This document shows, piece by piece, positions 19,352-27,619 of a stretch of DNA of 64,000 nucleotides. Numbering within the stretch: position 1 is the first letter of the stretch; every line of letters starts with the position of its first letter. The position numbers were made by a program, and so were the translations under genes. The notes below the pieces were generated by a model. That model did not search any database. It saw nothing but the letters and a program-made list of their open reading frames with translations, and had not been told where the DNA came from. Origin of the DNA: an uncultured Ignavibacteriota bacterium (GTDB lineage: Bacteria; Bacteroidota; Ignavibacteria; UBA10030; UBA8401); contig CAISDA010000088.1 in NCBI GenBank assembly GCA_903884005.1, positions 123,101 to 187,100 on the forward strand, in the 5' to 3' direction.

Positions 19352-20359
19352 TCATTCCTCATTCGTTTTTTCATTGCCGGTATACTGCCGGGTGATCTTC
19401 ACCGCTTTTCCATTTTCGAACACTCCCGGCGACGCATAATATTTGCGCTGCCCTCCCACATACACGACACAGTCGGCATCGCGTTTTTGATCCAGCTTGA
19501 TGATGTCACCCACAGACAGGTCGATGAGGTCGTGAACGGTGATGGACGCCGACCCCAATTCCGCGCGCACCATTGTTTCGCTTCTGCCCACGTGGCGCTG
19601 GAGCATGATCGGTGTCGCAGGGTCCCGCTTGCGCGTGCCGACCGTGTTGGCGATATGTTTCGCGTTCAGGCGCGACAACACATCTTCCAGTGCGAATGTC
19701 GGATAGCACAGGTTCATGAGATACTGCTGGTTGTTGATCGTGATCTCGATCGAGACAACGAGCACAATTTCACTCGCCGAGGTGATCTGCACAAAATCCG
19801 CTTCACTTTCATACCGGTCCAGCTCGAACGTCAGCTTGGTGATCGTGTGCCACGCTTTTTGGAGGTCGACGAACATGCGCTGGACAATTCCCTTCACAAC
19901 ATTTTGTTCGATCTGTGTGACCTGGCGCGTTTTTTTCCCGCCGTCCCCGCTGCCGCCCAACAGACGCTCGACAAGACCGAACACCAGCTGCGGGTTCAGT
20001 TCGAGCACGCCATACCCTTCCGACTCCAGGATCTTAAAGACGAACAGCGAACTCGGATTGCTGATCGACAGCACAAACTCCGAGTAAAACAACTGATCGA
20101 CCGATGTGACGTCGATATTGACCTGCGTCTGCAGCTTTGTCACCAGATACGATGAGAACGCTTCGCCGAAATTTTCATGGACGGTCTGCAGCGTGCGGAT
20201 CTGATTTTTTGAAATGCGGTTCGGCAAACGGAAATCGAAGGGGATCGCCTCCTTCTCCCGTGCCTCGTGTTCTTTCAGTACATCTTCCATGCCGATGCCG
20301 CTGGTCGCGATACCGGACAGAAGACTGTCTATCTCCGCCTGTGAAAGAAGCTCTGCCAC
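19352..20359 (-). CDS. fliM: Flagellar motor switch protein FliM
   Basis: FliM links phosphorylated CheY to motor reversal. The 335 residues start with AELLSQAEIDSLLSG, the CheY-P-binding peptide, followed by the middle domain (NRISKNQIRTLQTVHENFGE) and the C-terminal SpoA domain (IDLSVGDIIKLDQKRDADCV). The start is GTG. A CheY-binding peptide implies chemotactic control, although no che genes lie in this window. Confidence 0.96.
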   Translation of the reverse strand: MAELLSQAEIDSLLSGIATSGIGMEDVLKEHEAREKEAIPFDFRLPNRISKNQIRTLQTVHENFGEAFSSYLVTKLQTQVNIDVTSVDQLFYSEFVLSISNPSSLFVFKILESEGYGVLELNPQLVFGLVERLLGGSGDGGKKTRQVTQIEQNVVKGIVQRMFVDLQKAWHTITKLTFELDRYESEADFVQITSASEIVLVVSIEITINNQQYLMNLCYPTFALEDVLSRLNAKHIANTVGTRKRDPATPIMLQRHVGRSETMVRAELGSASITVHDLIDLSVGDIIKLDQKRDADCVVYVGGQRKYYASPGVFENGKAVKITRQYTGNEKTNEE

Positions 20360-20371
20360 AACGCTGCTCCG

Positions 20372-20905
20372 TTATTGAATGATAAACTTGCTGAAATAGA
20401 CCTGCGAAATTTTTTCGGGACGTATCGACTTCTGAAGGCTGTCGCGGATCTCTTTGCGCAACCCTTCGCGCTTTGTTTGATCGTCGAGCCACTCCACCGT
20501 CTTGCCTGCGAGGATCGTATTAAGCACATCGCGCACGACCACATCTTTTTTTTCCACACTCTTGAGTTCCTCTTCACTGGCCGTCTCGACACCGACGGTG
20601 GTCAGCAGAAACCGTGTTCCTCCCGTGCCCGCAGGATTGATGATGAGGTCCTTCACCACATACACGAACTTCCCTGCGTCTTTCGCATCCATCGCCGCTT
20701 CTTCATGCGACTCGGTTTTCTCGCTCTTGTCGTGACTTCCGGCTCCGCTCATCTTCGGGACGAGCACAAAGACGATGAGCAAATACACCAGCACTGTCTG
20801 CACGATGAAGACACCGCCTCCAATGCCGATCATCATCACGGTGGAGAGAGATTTTTTTTCGGATGATGCAGATTCGTGAGCAGGCGCTTCTTCGGGTGCG
20901 GACAT
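20372..20905 (-). CDS. fliL: Flagellar basal-body protein FliL
   Basis: FliL is a single-pass inner-membrane protein that stabilises stators near the rod. The 177 residues show one membrane helix (MMIGIGGGVFIVQTVLVYLL), an acidic linker, and the periplasmic FliL domain (VYVVKDLIINPAGTGGTRFL, then a conserved end KISQVYFSKFIIQ). ATG at 20905 is chosen over a TTG at 20920; neither has a strong ribosome site. It is the first gene behind a sigma-54-like promoter. Confidence 0.9.
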   Translation of the reverse strand: MSAPEEAPAHESASSEKKSLSTVMMIGIGGGVFIVQTVLVYLLIVFVLVPKMSGAGSHDKSEKTESHEEAAMDAKDAGKFVYVVKDLIINPAGTGGTRFLLTTVGVETASEEELKSVEKKDVVVRDVLNTILAGKTVEWLDDQTKREGLRKEIRDSLQKSIRPEKISQVYFSKFIIQ

Positions 20906-20994
20906 AGTATCAACTTTCAATTCGTACTGATGAATGAGATCGATGATTCTGCCAAAATCCCCTGTGAACGAAGTTTTGGTCTACGTAACTAATT

Positions 20995-21010
20995 TTCAAA
21001 GATTGTGCCA
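20995..21010 (-). promoter_or_regulatory. Sigma-54-like promoter upstream of fliL
   Basis: On the minus strand TGGCAC-AATCT-TTGAA fits the -24/-12 layout (TGGCAC, 5-nt spacer, TTG). It lies about 75 bases before the fliL start and is matched by a near-identical site before fliK. The last -12 base pair is GA where the consensus has GC. Confidence 0.6.
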
Positions 21011-21153
21011 AAAGAAGGGGCCGGAAATCGGTGAATTCAGCGGTTTTTAAGGAATGTTCATTCGGAGAGGACCAACAGAGCGCACTTATTGTGGCCAATA
21101 TTGCACATATGTTGTTTTTAATTACATTTAAGGGTAATTACACAGTATATGTA

Positions 21154-21237
21154 TGGAGCCCGCCTTCGATTCGTCGCCTTCCCTGTATACTACCCGAGTC
21201 GGGTGAACATTGCCTTCCTTGGGGAAGGCGGGCTCCA
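21154..21237. repeat. Long inverted-repeat (hairpin) element between flgE and fliL
   Basis: Two perfect 14-base inverted arms (TGGAGCCCGCCTTC and GAAGGCGGGCTCCA) are 56 bases apart. Inside are two smaller hairpins, CCCGAGTCGGG at 21193-21203 and GCCTTCC-TTGG-GGAAGGC at 21212-21229. It lies between the flgE stop and the fliL promoter. It could end or attenuate the hook transcript or be a dispersed repeat. No U-tract follows the stem. Confidence 0.75.
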
Positions 21238-21260
21238 CACTGTCTACGCTTTCACATTAC

Positions 21261-22568
21261 TTACTGTTTAATATTCAACAATTCCTGCATGAACTGGTCG
21301 CTTGTGGTGATCACTTTTGCATTCGCCTGGAACCCGCGCTGCGCAATGATCATCTTCGTGAATTCTTCGGCCAGATCCACGTTTGATTGCTCAAGCGAAT
21401 TCGACAAGATCTGCGTTGAACCACCGGCTATTCCAACTTGAGCCAGACCCGAGTTGCCCGAAAAATCGGACATGCTTCCTGCGACACGGTTAAGGCCGCC
21501 GGGATTGTTGAATTCGGCCACCAGCACTTGACCGAGCAGTTCCAACTGGCCGTTGGTGAAGATACCGCGAATCTTGCCATCGGACTCGATCGAAATATTA
21601 CTGAGCGAGCCGAGTCCGTATCCATCGGCTTCCTTATTCGAAACAGACGACAGGCCTTCGCTTGCGGTCAAGCCCGTGAATTTTCCCACATCGCCGAAGT
21701 TCACATTGATGACGAGAGGATCAGCTCCGTTGGCCGGATCGAATGTCAACTGCGGAGGCGTTGCGGGATCGGGTGTTAACAGCGCGCCCTTCTTGTCGAA
21801 TGTCACAGCACCGGTTTGGATCGAGATCGCCGGAAGAGGATTGGCTGTTGTGCTTGCCGGATCGGGACGCGTGGCTTCCCATGACCATGTCTGGGGTACA
21901 TCGGCCGTCTTGGCATATTTAATTGTGATGGTCGTTTTATTTCCGAGCGAGTCATACACGCTCGCCGAACTCGTTGTGGTGCTGTCGGCTGGCAAACTAT
22001 TGGCAAGATCGGTATTGACCGGGGCGGACGCGCTGAGATTGCCGCTGAACTTGATGTTCGTCGTCGCCGATGCCGGAGATTTGATGTCCGATGGGATTGT
22101 GATGTCCTGGAGATTGTTCCCCGACGACAGCACACCGTCTGTGGCGACCTTGCCTTGCACGATCGCACCGGTTCCTGCGTTCACCAACTTGCCGCTCGCA
22201 TCGAGCGAGAACGATCCGGCGCGCGTGTACAATTGTTTGCCGTTCTGCTTCACAATGAAGAATCCATTGCCCTGCAGCGCGAGGTCGGTGACATTGCTTG
22301 TGCTTTCGATATTGCCCTGCGAAAATTGCGTATCGACCGTATTGACGGAGATGCCTAAGCCGACTTGCTGGGGATTGCTGCCGCCGAGTTGGGTCTGGGG
22401 CTGGTTCGCGTTGCGAATTGTCTGCGCGAACGCTTCGGAGAATGTGACACGGCCTGATTTGAAACCGATGGTGTTGATGTTCGAGATGTTGTTTCCGATA
22501 ACGTCCATCATTGTTTGATGGCCCTTAAGACCGGAAACGCCTGAGGATAACGCGCGTAAAAAACCCAT
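21261..22568 (-). CDS. flgE: Flagellar hook protein FlgE
   Basis: FlgE is the main subunit of the hook. The 435 residues carry the rod/hook N-terminal motif (LSSGVSGLKGHQTMMDVIGN, then NISNINTIGFKSGR), the FlgE-type middle with DLALQGNGFFIVKQNGKQLY, and the C-terminal helix (SNVDLAEEFTKMIIAQRGFQ, then ANAKVITTSDQ). ATG 22568 is chosen because TTGGAGGTTACA places GGAGG 6 nt upstream. It is coupled to flgD and fliK, which set the hook cap and length. Confidence 0.95.
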   Translation of the reverse strand: MGFLRALSSGVSGLKGHQTMMDVIGNNISNINTIGFKSGRVTFSEAFAQTIRNANQPQTQLGGSNPQQVGLGISVNTVDTQFSQGNIESTSNVTDLALQGNGFFIVKQNGKQLYTRAGSFSLDASGKLVNAGTGAIVQGKVATDGVLSSGNNLQDITIPSDIKSPASATTNIKFSGNLSASAPVNTDLANSLPADSTTTSSASVYDSLGNKTTITIKYAKTADVPQTWSWEATRPDPASTTANPLPAISIQTGAVTFDKKGALLTPDPATPPQLTFDPANGADPLVINVNFGDVGKFTGLTASEGLSSVSNKEADGYGLGSLSNISIESDGKIRGIFTNGQLELLGQVLVAEFNNPGGLNRVAGSMSDFSGNSGLAQVGIAGGSTQILSNSLEQSNVDLAEEFTKMIIAQRGFQANAKVITTSDQFMQELLNIKQ

Positions 22569-22684
22569 TGTAACCTCCAATAAGGATGTGTGTGTGTGAT
22601 TTTTTTGTGGTTCAGTATCAGTCGGTCAACCGAACCGCGGGCATCCTCACAGAGGTCCAGCCCGCCTTGCTTGTGTTATTTTTT

Positions 22685-23068
22685 TTATCCCGCGATGATC
22701 GCACTGTCGATCTTGGTGAAAACATGCTCCTTCATTGAATCATTCGTCATGGTCGTGACGACCATTTTATTGCGCACATTGACAATGAACGCCATATCTC
22801 TGAGCAGGACCAGCGAATCATTGGATCCTTTGTCCTCGGCTTTCTGCACCGCATTTTGCAGCTTCTGCATATCTTCAGTGTTCAGCGTCACATTGCGCGA
22901 ATCGAGCCGGCTTTGTGCGTGCTTCGAAAATTGAATGCTTTGCATTTCCTTTTCGAAGACCTTCCCGAACGACTTCTCTTCGGGTATGCTCACCGGCGGC
23001 TTGGACGGCAGCCCGTCGACCCCGCCTATTGGGATAAACGGAAGAAATACTCCGTTAATATCAGGCAC
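22685..23068 (-). CDS. Flagellar operon protein, TIGR02530 family
   Basis: This 127-residue protein matches the small flagellar operon family found between flgD and flgE in many phyla. The core is IQFSKHAQSRLDSRNVTLN, DMQKLQNAVQKAEDKGSNDS, then LVLLRDMAFIVNVRNKMVVT. The start is GTG with a strong AGGAGG. It overlaps the flgD stop by 8 nt. Its molecular role is unknown; in this context it is likely linked to hook assembly. Confidence 0.85.
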   Translation of the reverse strand: MPDINGVFLPFIPIGGVDGLPSKPPVSIPEEKSFGKVFEKEMQSIQFSKHAQSRLDSRNVTLNTEDMQKLQNAVQKAEDKGSNDSLVLLRDMAFIVNVRNKMVVTTMTNDSMKEHVFTKIDSAIIAG

Positions 23069-23753
23069 CTTTCCCTCCTACTTGAAGGATACTGGACAAA
23101 CCGACCTCTGTGTTGTTGATGACGACGACGGTGCCGGATGTCGTGAAGCGCACTGCATCGATCTTACCCCAGAGGAACTGCGTTGCGGTGACACTGGCAC
23201 CTGAAGCATCGGTGGCGTTCACCTTGAATGTATATTTTCCCGACGCCATCGCCGTGCCGTTGTCATTCTTTCCATCCCACACTTCCTGATGGTCCCCGGC
23301 GGTGAGGCCAGTTCCCGTGATGGTCCGGACCTTCTCATTTTTGTCGTTATAGACGTCGATCGATACACTGTTGACCGCTCCCGGAAGCGTGTAGCCGGCG
23401 TTGACATTGGTTGACCCGTCATACGAAAAGCTATTGCCGGACAATTTTACATCCTTGCCGATGAGCGATGCCGCCATGGTGTTGTTCACGGATTGAGCCA
23501 GCACGTAATTTGCGTCGATGCTTGACGACAGGCTCGTGTTGATATTCTGCAGTTGTTCCACCGAACTGAACTGGGCAAGCTGTGCCGCATACTGCGCCCC
23601 GTCCATCGGATTCAGAGGATCCTGATATTTGAGCTGCTGAAGCAGCAATTTCAAAAAATCGTCTTTCCCGAGTATGTTCTTATTGGTCGCCGTCGCCGTG
23701 ATGGGCGCTGTGGCCGCTGAAATTATCGATCCGACCGAATTCGTTGTTGCCAT
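23061..23753 (-). CDS. flgD: Flagellar hook-cap protein FlgD
   Basis: FlgD caps the growing hook and is lost later. The 230 residues contain the N-terminal motif LGKDDFLKLLLQQLKYQDPL, NPMDGAQYAAQLAQFSSVEQ, and a C-terminal tudor/Fn3-like domain (VYNDKNEKVRTITGTGLTAG, EVWDGKNDNGTAMASGKYTF). It lies 10 bases after fliK and overlaps the TIGR02530 gene, all in one transcript. Confidence 0.95.
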   Translation of the reverse strand: MATTNSVGSIISAATAPITATATNKNILGKDDFLKLLLQQLKYQDPLNPMDGAQYAAQLAQFSSVEQLQNINTSLSSSIDANYVLAQSVNNTMAASLIGKDVKLSGNSFSYDGSTNVNAGYTLPGAVNSVSIDVYNDKNEKVRTITGTGLTAGDHQEVWDGKNDNGTAMASGKYTFKVNATDASGASVTATQFLWGKIDAVRFTTSGTVVVINNTEVGLSSILQVGGKGA

Positions 23754-23763
23754 GATTGCCCTC

Positions 23764-26295
23764 TCACATGATATATTCTACTGTATTATATCCGTACTGT
23801 TTGGTATCGTGCAACGAACTGAGCGTTTCAAATCCGTCGTCGATCTTCAGCGAACCGCCGTTCATTTTTTTCTTCGGCACGTCGTTCCGTTTGTCGGCAA
23901 ACGACGAGCCGCTGTTCACGAATACGGCGATCGAGTCAATTGACAGGCCGTTGCTCTGCAGGGCTTCCTGAAGTCTCGGCATATTCGCCTCGATGATGTG
24001 CTTGACGTCGATGTTCTGCACATCGATGCGCGCGGTCATCTTCCCTTCTTCAAGCCCCACTTTCACGTTCACCGTCCCCAGGCTTTCCGGAGTCAGTGTG
24101 ACATCCACTGACGTGGGCGTATGCCTGATGGACGAGACTTCCTTATAAATTTTTTCGAACACATCGTCGCGCACACGCGGCGCAACTACGGCTGCCGCTT
24201 CATGAAGCGGAACGAACTGCCGCTGCACATCATTGATGGCGGCCAGCGACTGCTGCACCGGAGCATCCGTTTTCACCTGGCGGAGATCCTGAACACTTTC
24301 CGCTTTGACCTGCACCGAGACATCCTCGCGCTGTGCTGTCTGTACCGGCGACGGTTGATCGACCACGCGCACTGCTGCGTCTGCTGCCGGGGCTGTCACA
24401 GATTTTTCTGCGCTCGCGCGCACGTCGGCCGATGCCGTTCCTGCTGTTGATACCTTTATGGCCGCCGGTGATGGTGCCGTTACCTTGGCCGTCATTTTCT
24501 CTGTCGTCGGTTCCAGGGCCGCCATGACCGCTGCATGGAGTACATGCTGCTGTTCGGGAGCGGACATGATGGTTTGCTGTATCGATGCAGGCGCCTGCTC
24601 AGCCGGATTTTTCTGATCCTGAACAGGAATTGTTTCTGCTCCAGTTGACGATCGCAGCTGCATCGGAACTCCGCCGGCCGGTTCGGTGCGTTGAACGGCA
24701 GCGCTACCTGGGCGCAGGGTCGGGACGGACAATTGACCTGCCGCTTCCGATTTATACGTTCCCTGTGTTCCGGACGAAGATTGTGCGGCTGAATATTTTC
24801 GCAATGTCGAGTCGGCCCATGCCCGTGCTGCAGAAAACCTACGTGTCGCGGAATCGGCATCCACTGGTGCAACTGAGGCTGCTTCTACCGGGGGCACGGA
24901 AGTGTCACTAGCCGTCTGCCGCACGATGTCAATAACGGGTGCCGACGGAGGGTTACCCGGTCTGCTTTCGGATACGGCAACAGAGACTGCTCCGCTGTGC
25001 TCGTCGACAGATACTGATGAGGCAAGAGCGCGTATATTTTGTTCGGATCCGTTCACCGATGCCGCGTTGCCTGCAGCGGGAGCCTGCACGTGCGGCACGG
25101 CCGCAGCCGACGGATTTTTTGCAATAATTATTTCGATGGCATTGTCAGCGGCCGCATTCGTTTGATTCGCGGCAGTTGCCGCTGCAGAGATGTTGACTTC
25201 CAGGGACGGCTTCATTTGAACATTCGCAACCGGAAGTGTTCGTTCCTGTCCTGCTGAGTGCATCGGGGCTTCCGGTGCCGCCGGTTCCATGATTCCCTCA
25301 GTCGCCAATGGCGCCGGCATTGCATATGCCGTCGCGCCGATTCCGGACAGCACATCCTGTTTCACCGGCGTGGATGTGACGGGACTCTGCTGTACGATTG
25401 CAGGAGCGGATGCCCCGGCGTTCATCATCGTTGCCGGCACAAGACTCTGCTGTACGATCGCGGGAGCGGATGCCCCGGCGTTCATTGTCGTTGCTGAACT
25501 CTGCTGTACGATCGCGGGAGCGGATGCCCCGGCGTTCATTGTCGTGAGGATTGATGCGTTTTGTTGCGCCGGGATCGCGGGCAACGCGCTTGTCTTCGCT
25601 TCCGGCATACTCTGGCTCTTCGCCTGTGCTGGTGTTGCACTTGCCTGTGAGAATGCGGGACCGGAGGCCACCGGCGTCATCATTTCCACAATTGCCGAAA
25701 TCGTTGTTGCATTCTCGGCCTGCACTGTGCTTTGCAGTGCAGCATTTGCCGTCGTCGTTACACTCTTATTCACAGCACCAATTGCGGCACTATTGGCTTG
25801 AACATCCTGTGCGCGTGTCATTTCTGCGAGCAATGGGACGATCGGGGATGCTCCACCGGATTCATTTGTCGTCGTATCCGGACCGGCCGCCGAGACCGAG
25901 GTCACTGCCGGATTCATGGGCACCAGTGCAGGCATGGCATTCCACATGACCGGATAAAAAGGAACCATTGCCGACGCCGTCATCGTTGCATCGTCTGCCG
26001 GCGCATCATTATTTTCAACCGTAAAGGGTAGTGAGATCGATGTGCTGGCAGTGCCATCGGAGTGAACAGCCGGCGCCTGCTGTGCTTCTTTCACAATGCC
26101 CTGCGGCAGTGCGAAATTCAATATCATTTGAAATAAAGAACCGGATTGTTCCAGTGACTGCGGCACTTGCTGTTCGGTGCCCAAGACTGGCTGCAGTGCA
26201 GACGTGTTTCCCTGCATTGCGCTGCTTCCCTGGCCTGCGCCTTTCAGAGGCGTCGACATACCCAGCATTGATAATATTGCATTCGTCTCGAACAT
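23764..26295 (-). CDS. fliK: Flagellar hook-length control protein FliK
   Basis: FliK measures hook length and triggers the FlhB switch. At 843 residues it is long for the family. The C-terminal domain carries the conserved LTPESLGTVNVKVGLEEGKM core and a final hydrophobic helix (MPRLQEALQSNGLSIDSIAV). The rest is an Ala/Pro/Thr/Val/Ser-rich disordered ruler that includes three tandem copies of an NAGASAPAIVQQS unit. GGAG lies 6-7 nt before the ATG, about 25 bases after the predicted sigma-54-like transcription start. It is the first gene of the hook operon. Confidence 0.9.
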   Translation of the reverse strand: MFETNAILSMLGMSTPLKGAGQGSSAMQGNTSALQPVLGTEQQVPQSLEQSGSLFQMILNFALPQGIVKEAQQAPAVHSDGTASTSISLPFTVENNDAPADDATMTASAMVPFYPVMWNAMPALVPMNPAVTSVSAAGPDTTTNESGGASPIVPLLAEMTRAQDVQANSAAIGAVNKSVTTTANAALQSTVQAENATTISAIVEMMTPVASGPAFSQASATPAQAKSQSMPEAKTSALPAIPAQQNASILTTMNAGASAPAIVQQSSATTMNAGASAPAIVQQSLVPATMMNAGASAPAIVQQSPVTSTPVKQDVLSGIGATAYAMPAPLATEGIMEPAAPEAPMHSAGQERTLPVANVQMKPSLEVNISAAATAANQTNAAADNAIEIIIAKNPSAAAVPHVQAPAAGNAASVNGSEQNIRALASSVSVDEHSGAVSVAVSESRPGNPPSAPVIDIVRQTASDTSVPPVEAASVAPVDADSATRRFSAARAWADSTLRKYSAAQSSSGTQGTYKSEAAGQLSVPTLRPGSAAVQRTEPAGGVPMQLRSSTGAETIPVQDQKNPAEQAPASIQQTIMSAPEQQHVLHAAVMAALEPTTEKMTAKVTAPSPAAIKVSTAGTASADVRASAEKSVTAPAADAAVRVVDQPSPVQTAQREDVSVQVKAESVQDLRQVKTDAPVQQSLAAINDVQRQFVPLHEAAAVVAPRVRDDVFEKIYKEVSSIRHTPTSVDVTLTPESLGTVNVKVGLEEGKMTARIDVQNIDVKHIIEANMPRLQEALQSNGLSIDSIAVFVNSGSSFADKRNDVPKKKMNGGSLKIDDGFETLSSLHDTKQYGYNTVEYIM
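25383..25545 (-). repeat. Three tandem copies of a 13-residue unit within fliK
   Basis: The DNA around CTCTGCTGTACGAT repeats at 25385, 25445 and 25499 (spacing 60 and 54 bases), encoding NAGASAPAIVQQS three times. The copies are near identical at the DNA level, which points to recent duplication, and the unit could change ruler length. Confidence 0.85.
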
Positions 26296-26328
26296 TGCCG
26301 CTCCGTATGTTCTGTTTCTTTTATTTTA

Positions 26329-26345
26329 TTCAAAGTGTGTGCCAA
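26329..26345 (-). promoter_or_regulatory. Sigma-54-like promoter upstream of fliK
   Basis: The minus strand reads TTGGCAC-ACACT-TTGAA, with the TGGCAC and TTG boxes at sigma-54 spacing. Transcription would start near 26318, leaving a leader of about 25 bases that contains the fliK ribosome site. It has the same layout as the site before fliL. Confidence 0.65.
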
Positions 26346-26684
26346 TATTTTTGTCCGGAACATATCATGAAAAATACACCGGATTCGATCAATTTCCCGT
26401 CACCGGTTGATTCATGGCATCAACCGGCATGGAACAAACTGACTAATATTATACAGGTGTGTAAAGAATCGAGGCTGGGATGTTTTTTTTGTACCGTTTC
26501 TTAAAAATCTTTCTTATATTTTCTTGTATCGATGCACTGCATCGCGCGGTACGATCGGGGTACCATATCGCGGGATACGATGTCGGGTGTCACTTCATTG
26601 AAAATAGTACGCAGCACTCACACTGACTGCGCGAATGACCATCCATCTTTCGTTATTCACACAACTGCTCTCAACGGAGATCGT
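26346..26684. other. Intergenic region with short inverted repeats before the DUF4412-type gene
   Basis: No gene is supported here. It is AT-rich to 26530, where the plus-strand promoter probably sits, then GC-richer with small inverted repeats such as GGTAC-GATCG-GGGTACC near 26560. An open frame from 26532 joins the downstream gene but looks like leader. Confidence 0.35.
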
Positions 26685-27464
26685 ATGAAAACAAGACGCG
26701 TTTTTTTATTTTTGTCCATGATCCTGAGTGTTTCACTCACATCCCGCCTCTGTGCGCAGGGATATTTTTGGGAGAGCACGACCTCAGGCGGGCCCATGGG
26801 CGATCGCACGTCCAAAAACTACATGATGCCGAAGCTATTCAAGATAGAACAGGACGGACCGGGCCGGGAAACGATCATCACCAATCTTCAGAAAAAGATC
26901 CTCTTACGGATTCACGATGCGGACAAAACATATTCCGAAATGACATTCGACACAGTGGAAGCCCGCATGAAAAAATTGGGCGGAGCGAACGATGCGCGGA
27001 TGGCGCAGCTGCAGGAGAAAATGAAGGAGATGCCTGAAGAACAGCGGAAAATGGTGGAGAAGATGATGGGCCCCGCGATGGGAGACGCCGGAACAACTGA
27101 AGTGAAACGATCGGACGAAACGAGAATCATCGCCGGGCATTCGTGCACGAAGTTCGAGATCATACAGGCCGGGAAGACGGTCATGACGGTCTGGGCAACA
27201 CAAGAGTTAAAAGGATTCGGTACGATGAGCAGCGATTGGGAAGAATTCAGCCGCCGCATGACAGAACAGATGCCCGGCATCATGGGCAAGGGGATCGCAG
27301 CCGGCATGAAAAAGATCGGCGGATTTCCGATGGAAACGCAGATCGGCGAGATCGTCACGACCGTGACGCGGATCGAACCGCGATCGATTCCCGCATCGGC
27401 ATTCGAAGCGCCCGCAGGATACAAAAAGGTCGATGACACTCTTTTCCGGAAGCAGCGGAAGTGA
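26685..27464 (+). CDS. Exported DUF4412-type protein
   Basis: The 259 residues begin with a clear signal peptide (MKTRRVFLFLSMILSVSLTS, cleavage after LCA). The mature part, YFWESTTSGGPMGDRT, then a beta-rich segment, a Met/Glu/Lys-rich helix and IIAGHSCTKFEIIQAGKTVM, resembles DUF4412, a family of periplasmic or outer-membrane-associated proteins with a GHxCxxY-like loop; here it reads GHSCTKFE. Function is unknown. GGAGA lies near 7 nt before the ATG. It is divergent from fliK with no operon partner. Confidence 0.6.
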   Translation: MKTRRVFLFLSMILSVSLTSRLCAQGYFWESTTSGGPMGDRTSKNYMMPKLFKIEQDGPGRETIITNLQKKILLRIHDADKTYSEMTFDTVEARMKKLGGANDARMAQLQEKMKEMPEEQRKMVEKMMGPAMGDAGTTEVKRSDETRIIAGHSCTKFEIIQAGKTVMTVWATQELKGFGTMSSDWEEFSRRMTEQMPGIMGKGIAAGMKKIGGFPMETQIGEIVTTVTRIEPRSIPASAFEAPAGYKKVDDTLFRKQRK

Positions 27465-27619
27465 TCGTTGTCCGGTTCTCCCGGCCCTTTCACGAGCAAC
27501 AGACGGATACGTGCCAACGAATGGTGTGGAATGGATGTTTGAACTCTGCACGCTGACTGCGGTACGGCATAGAGGCCCTGCTGCATATGCCGTTCGTGCT
27601 GCTCTGAAATTGTTGTTCG

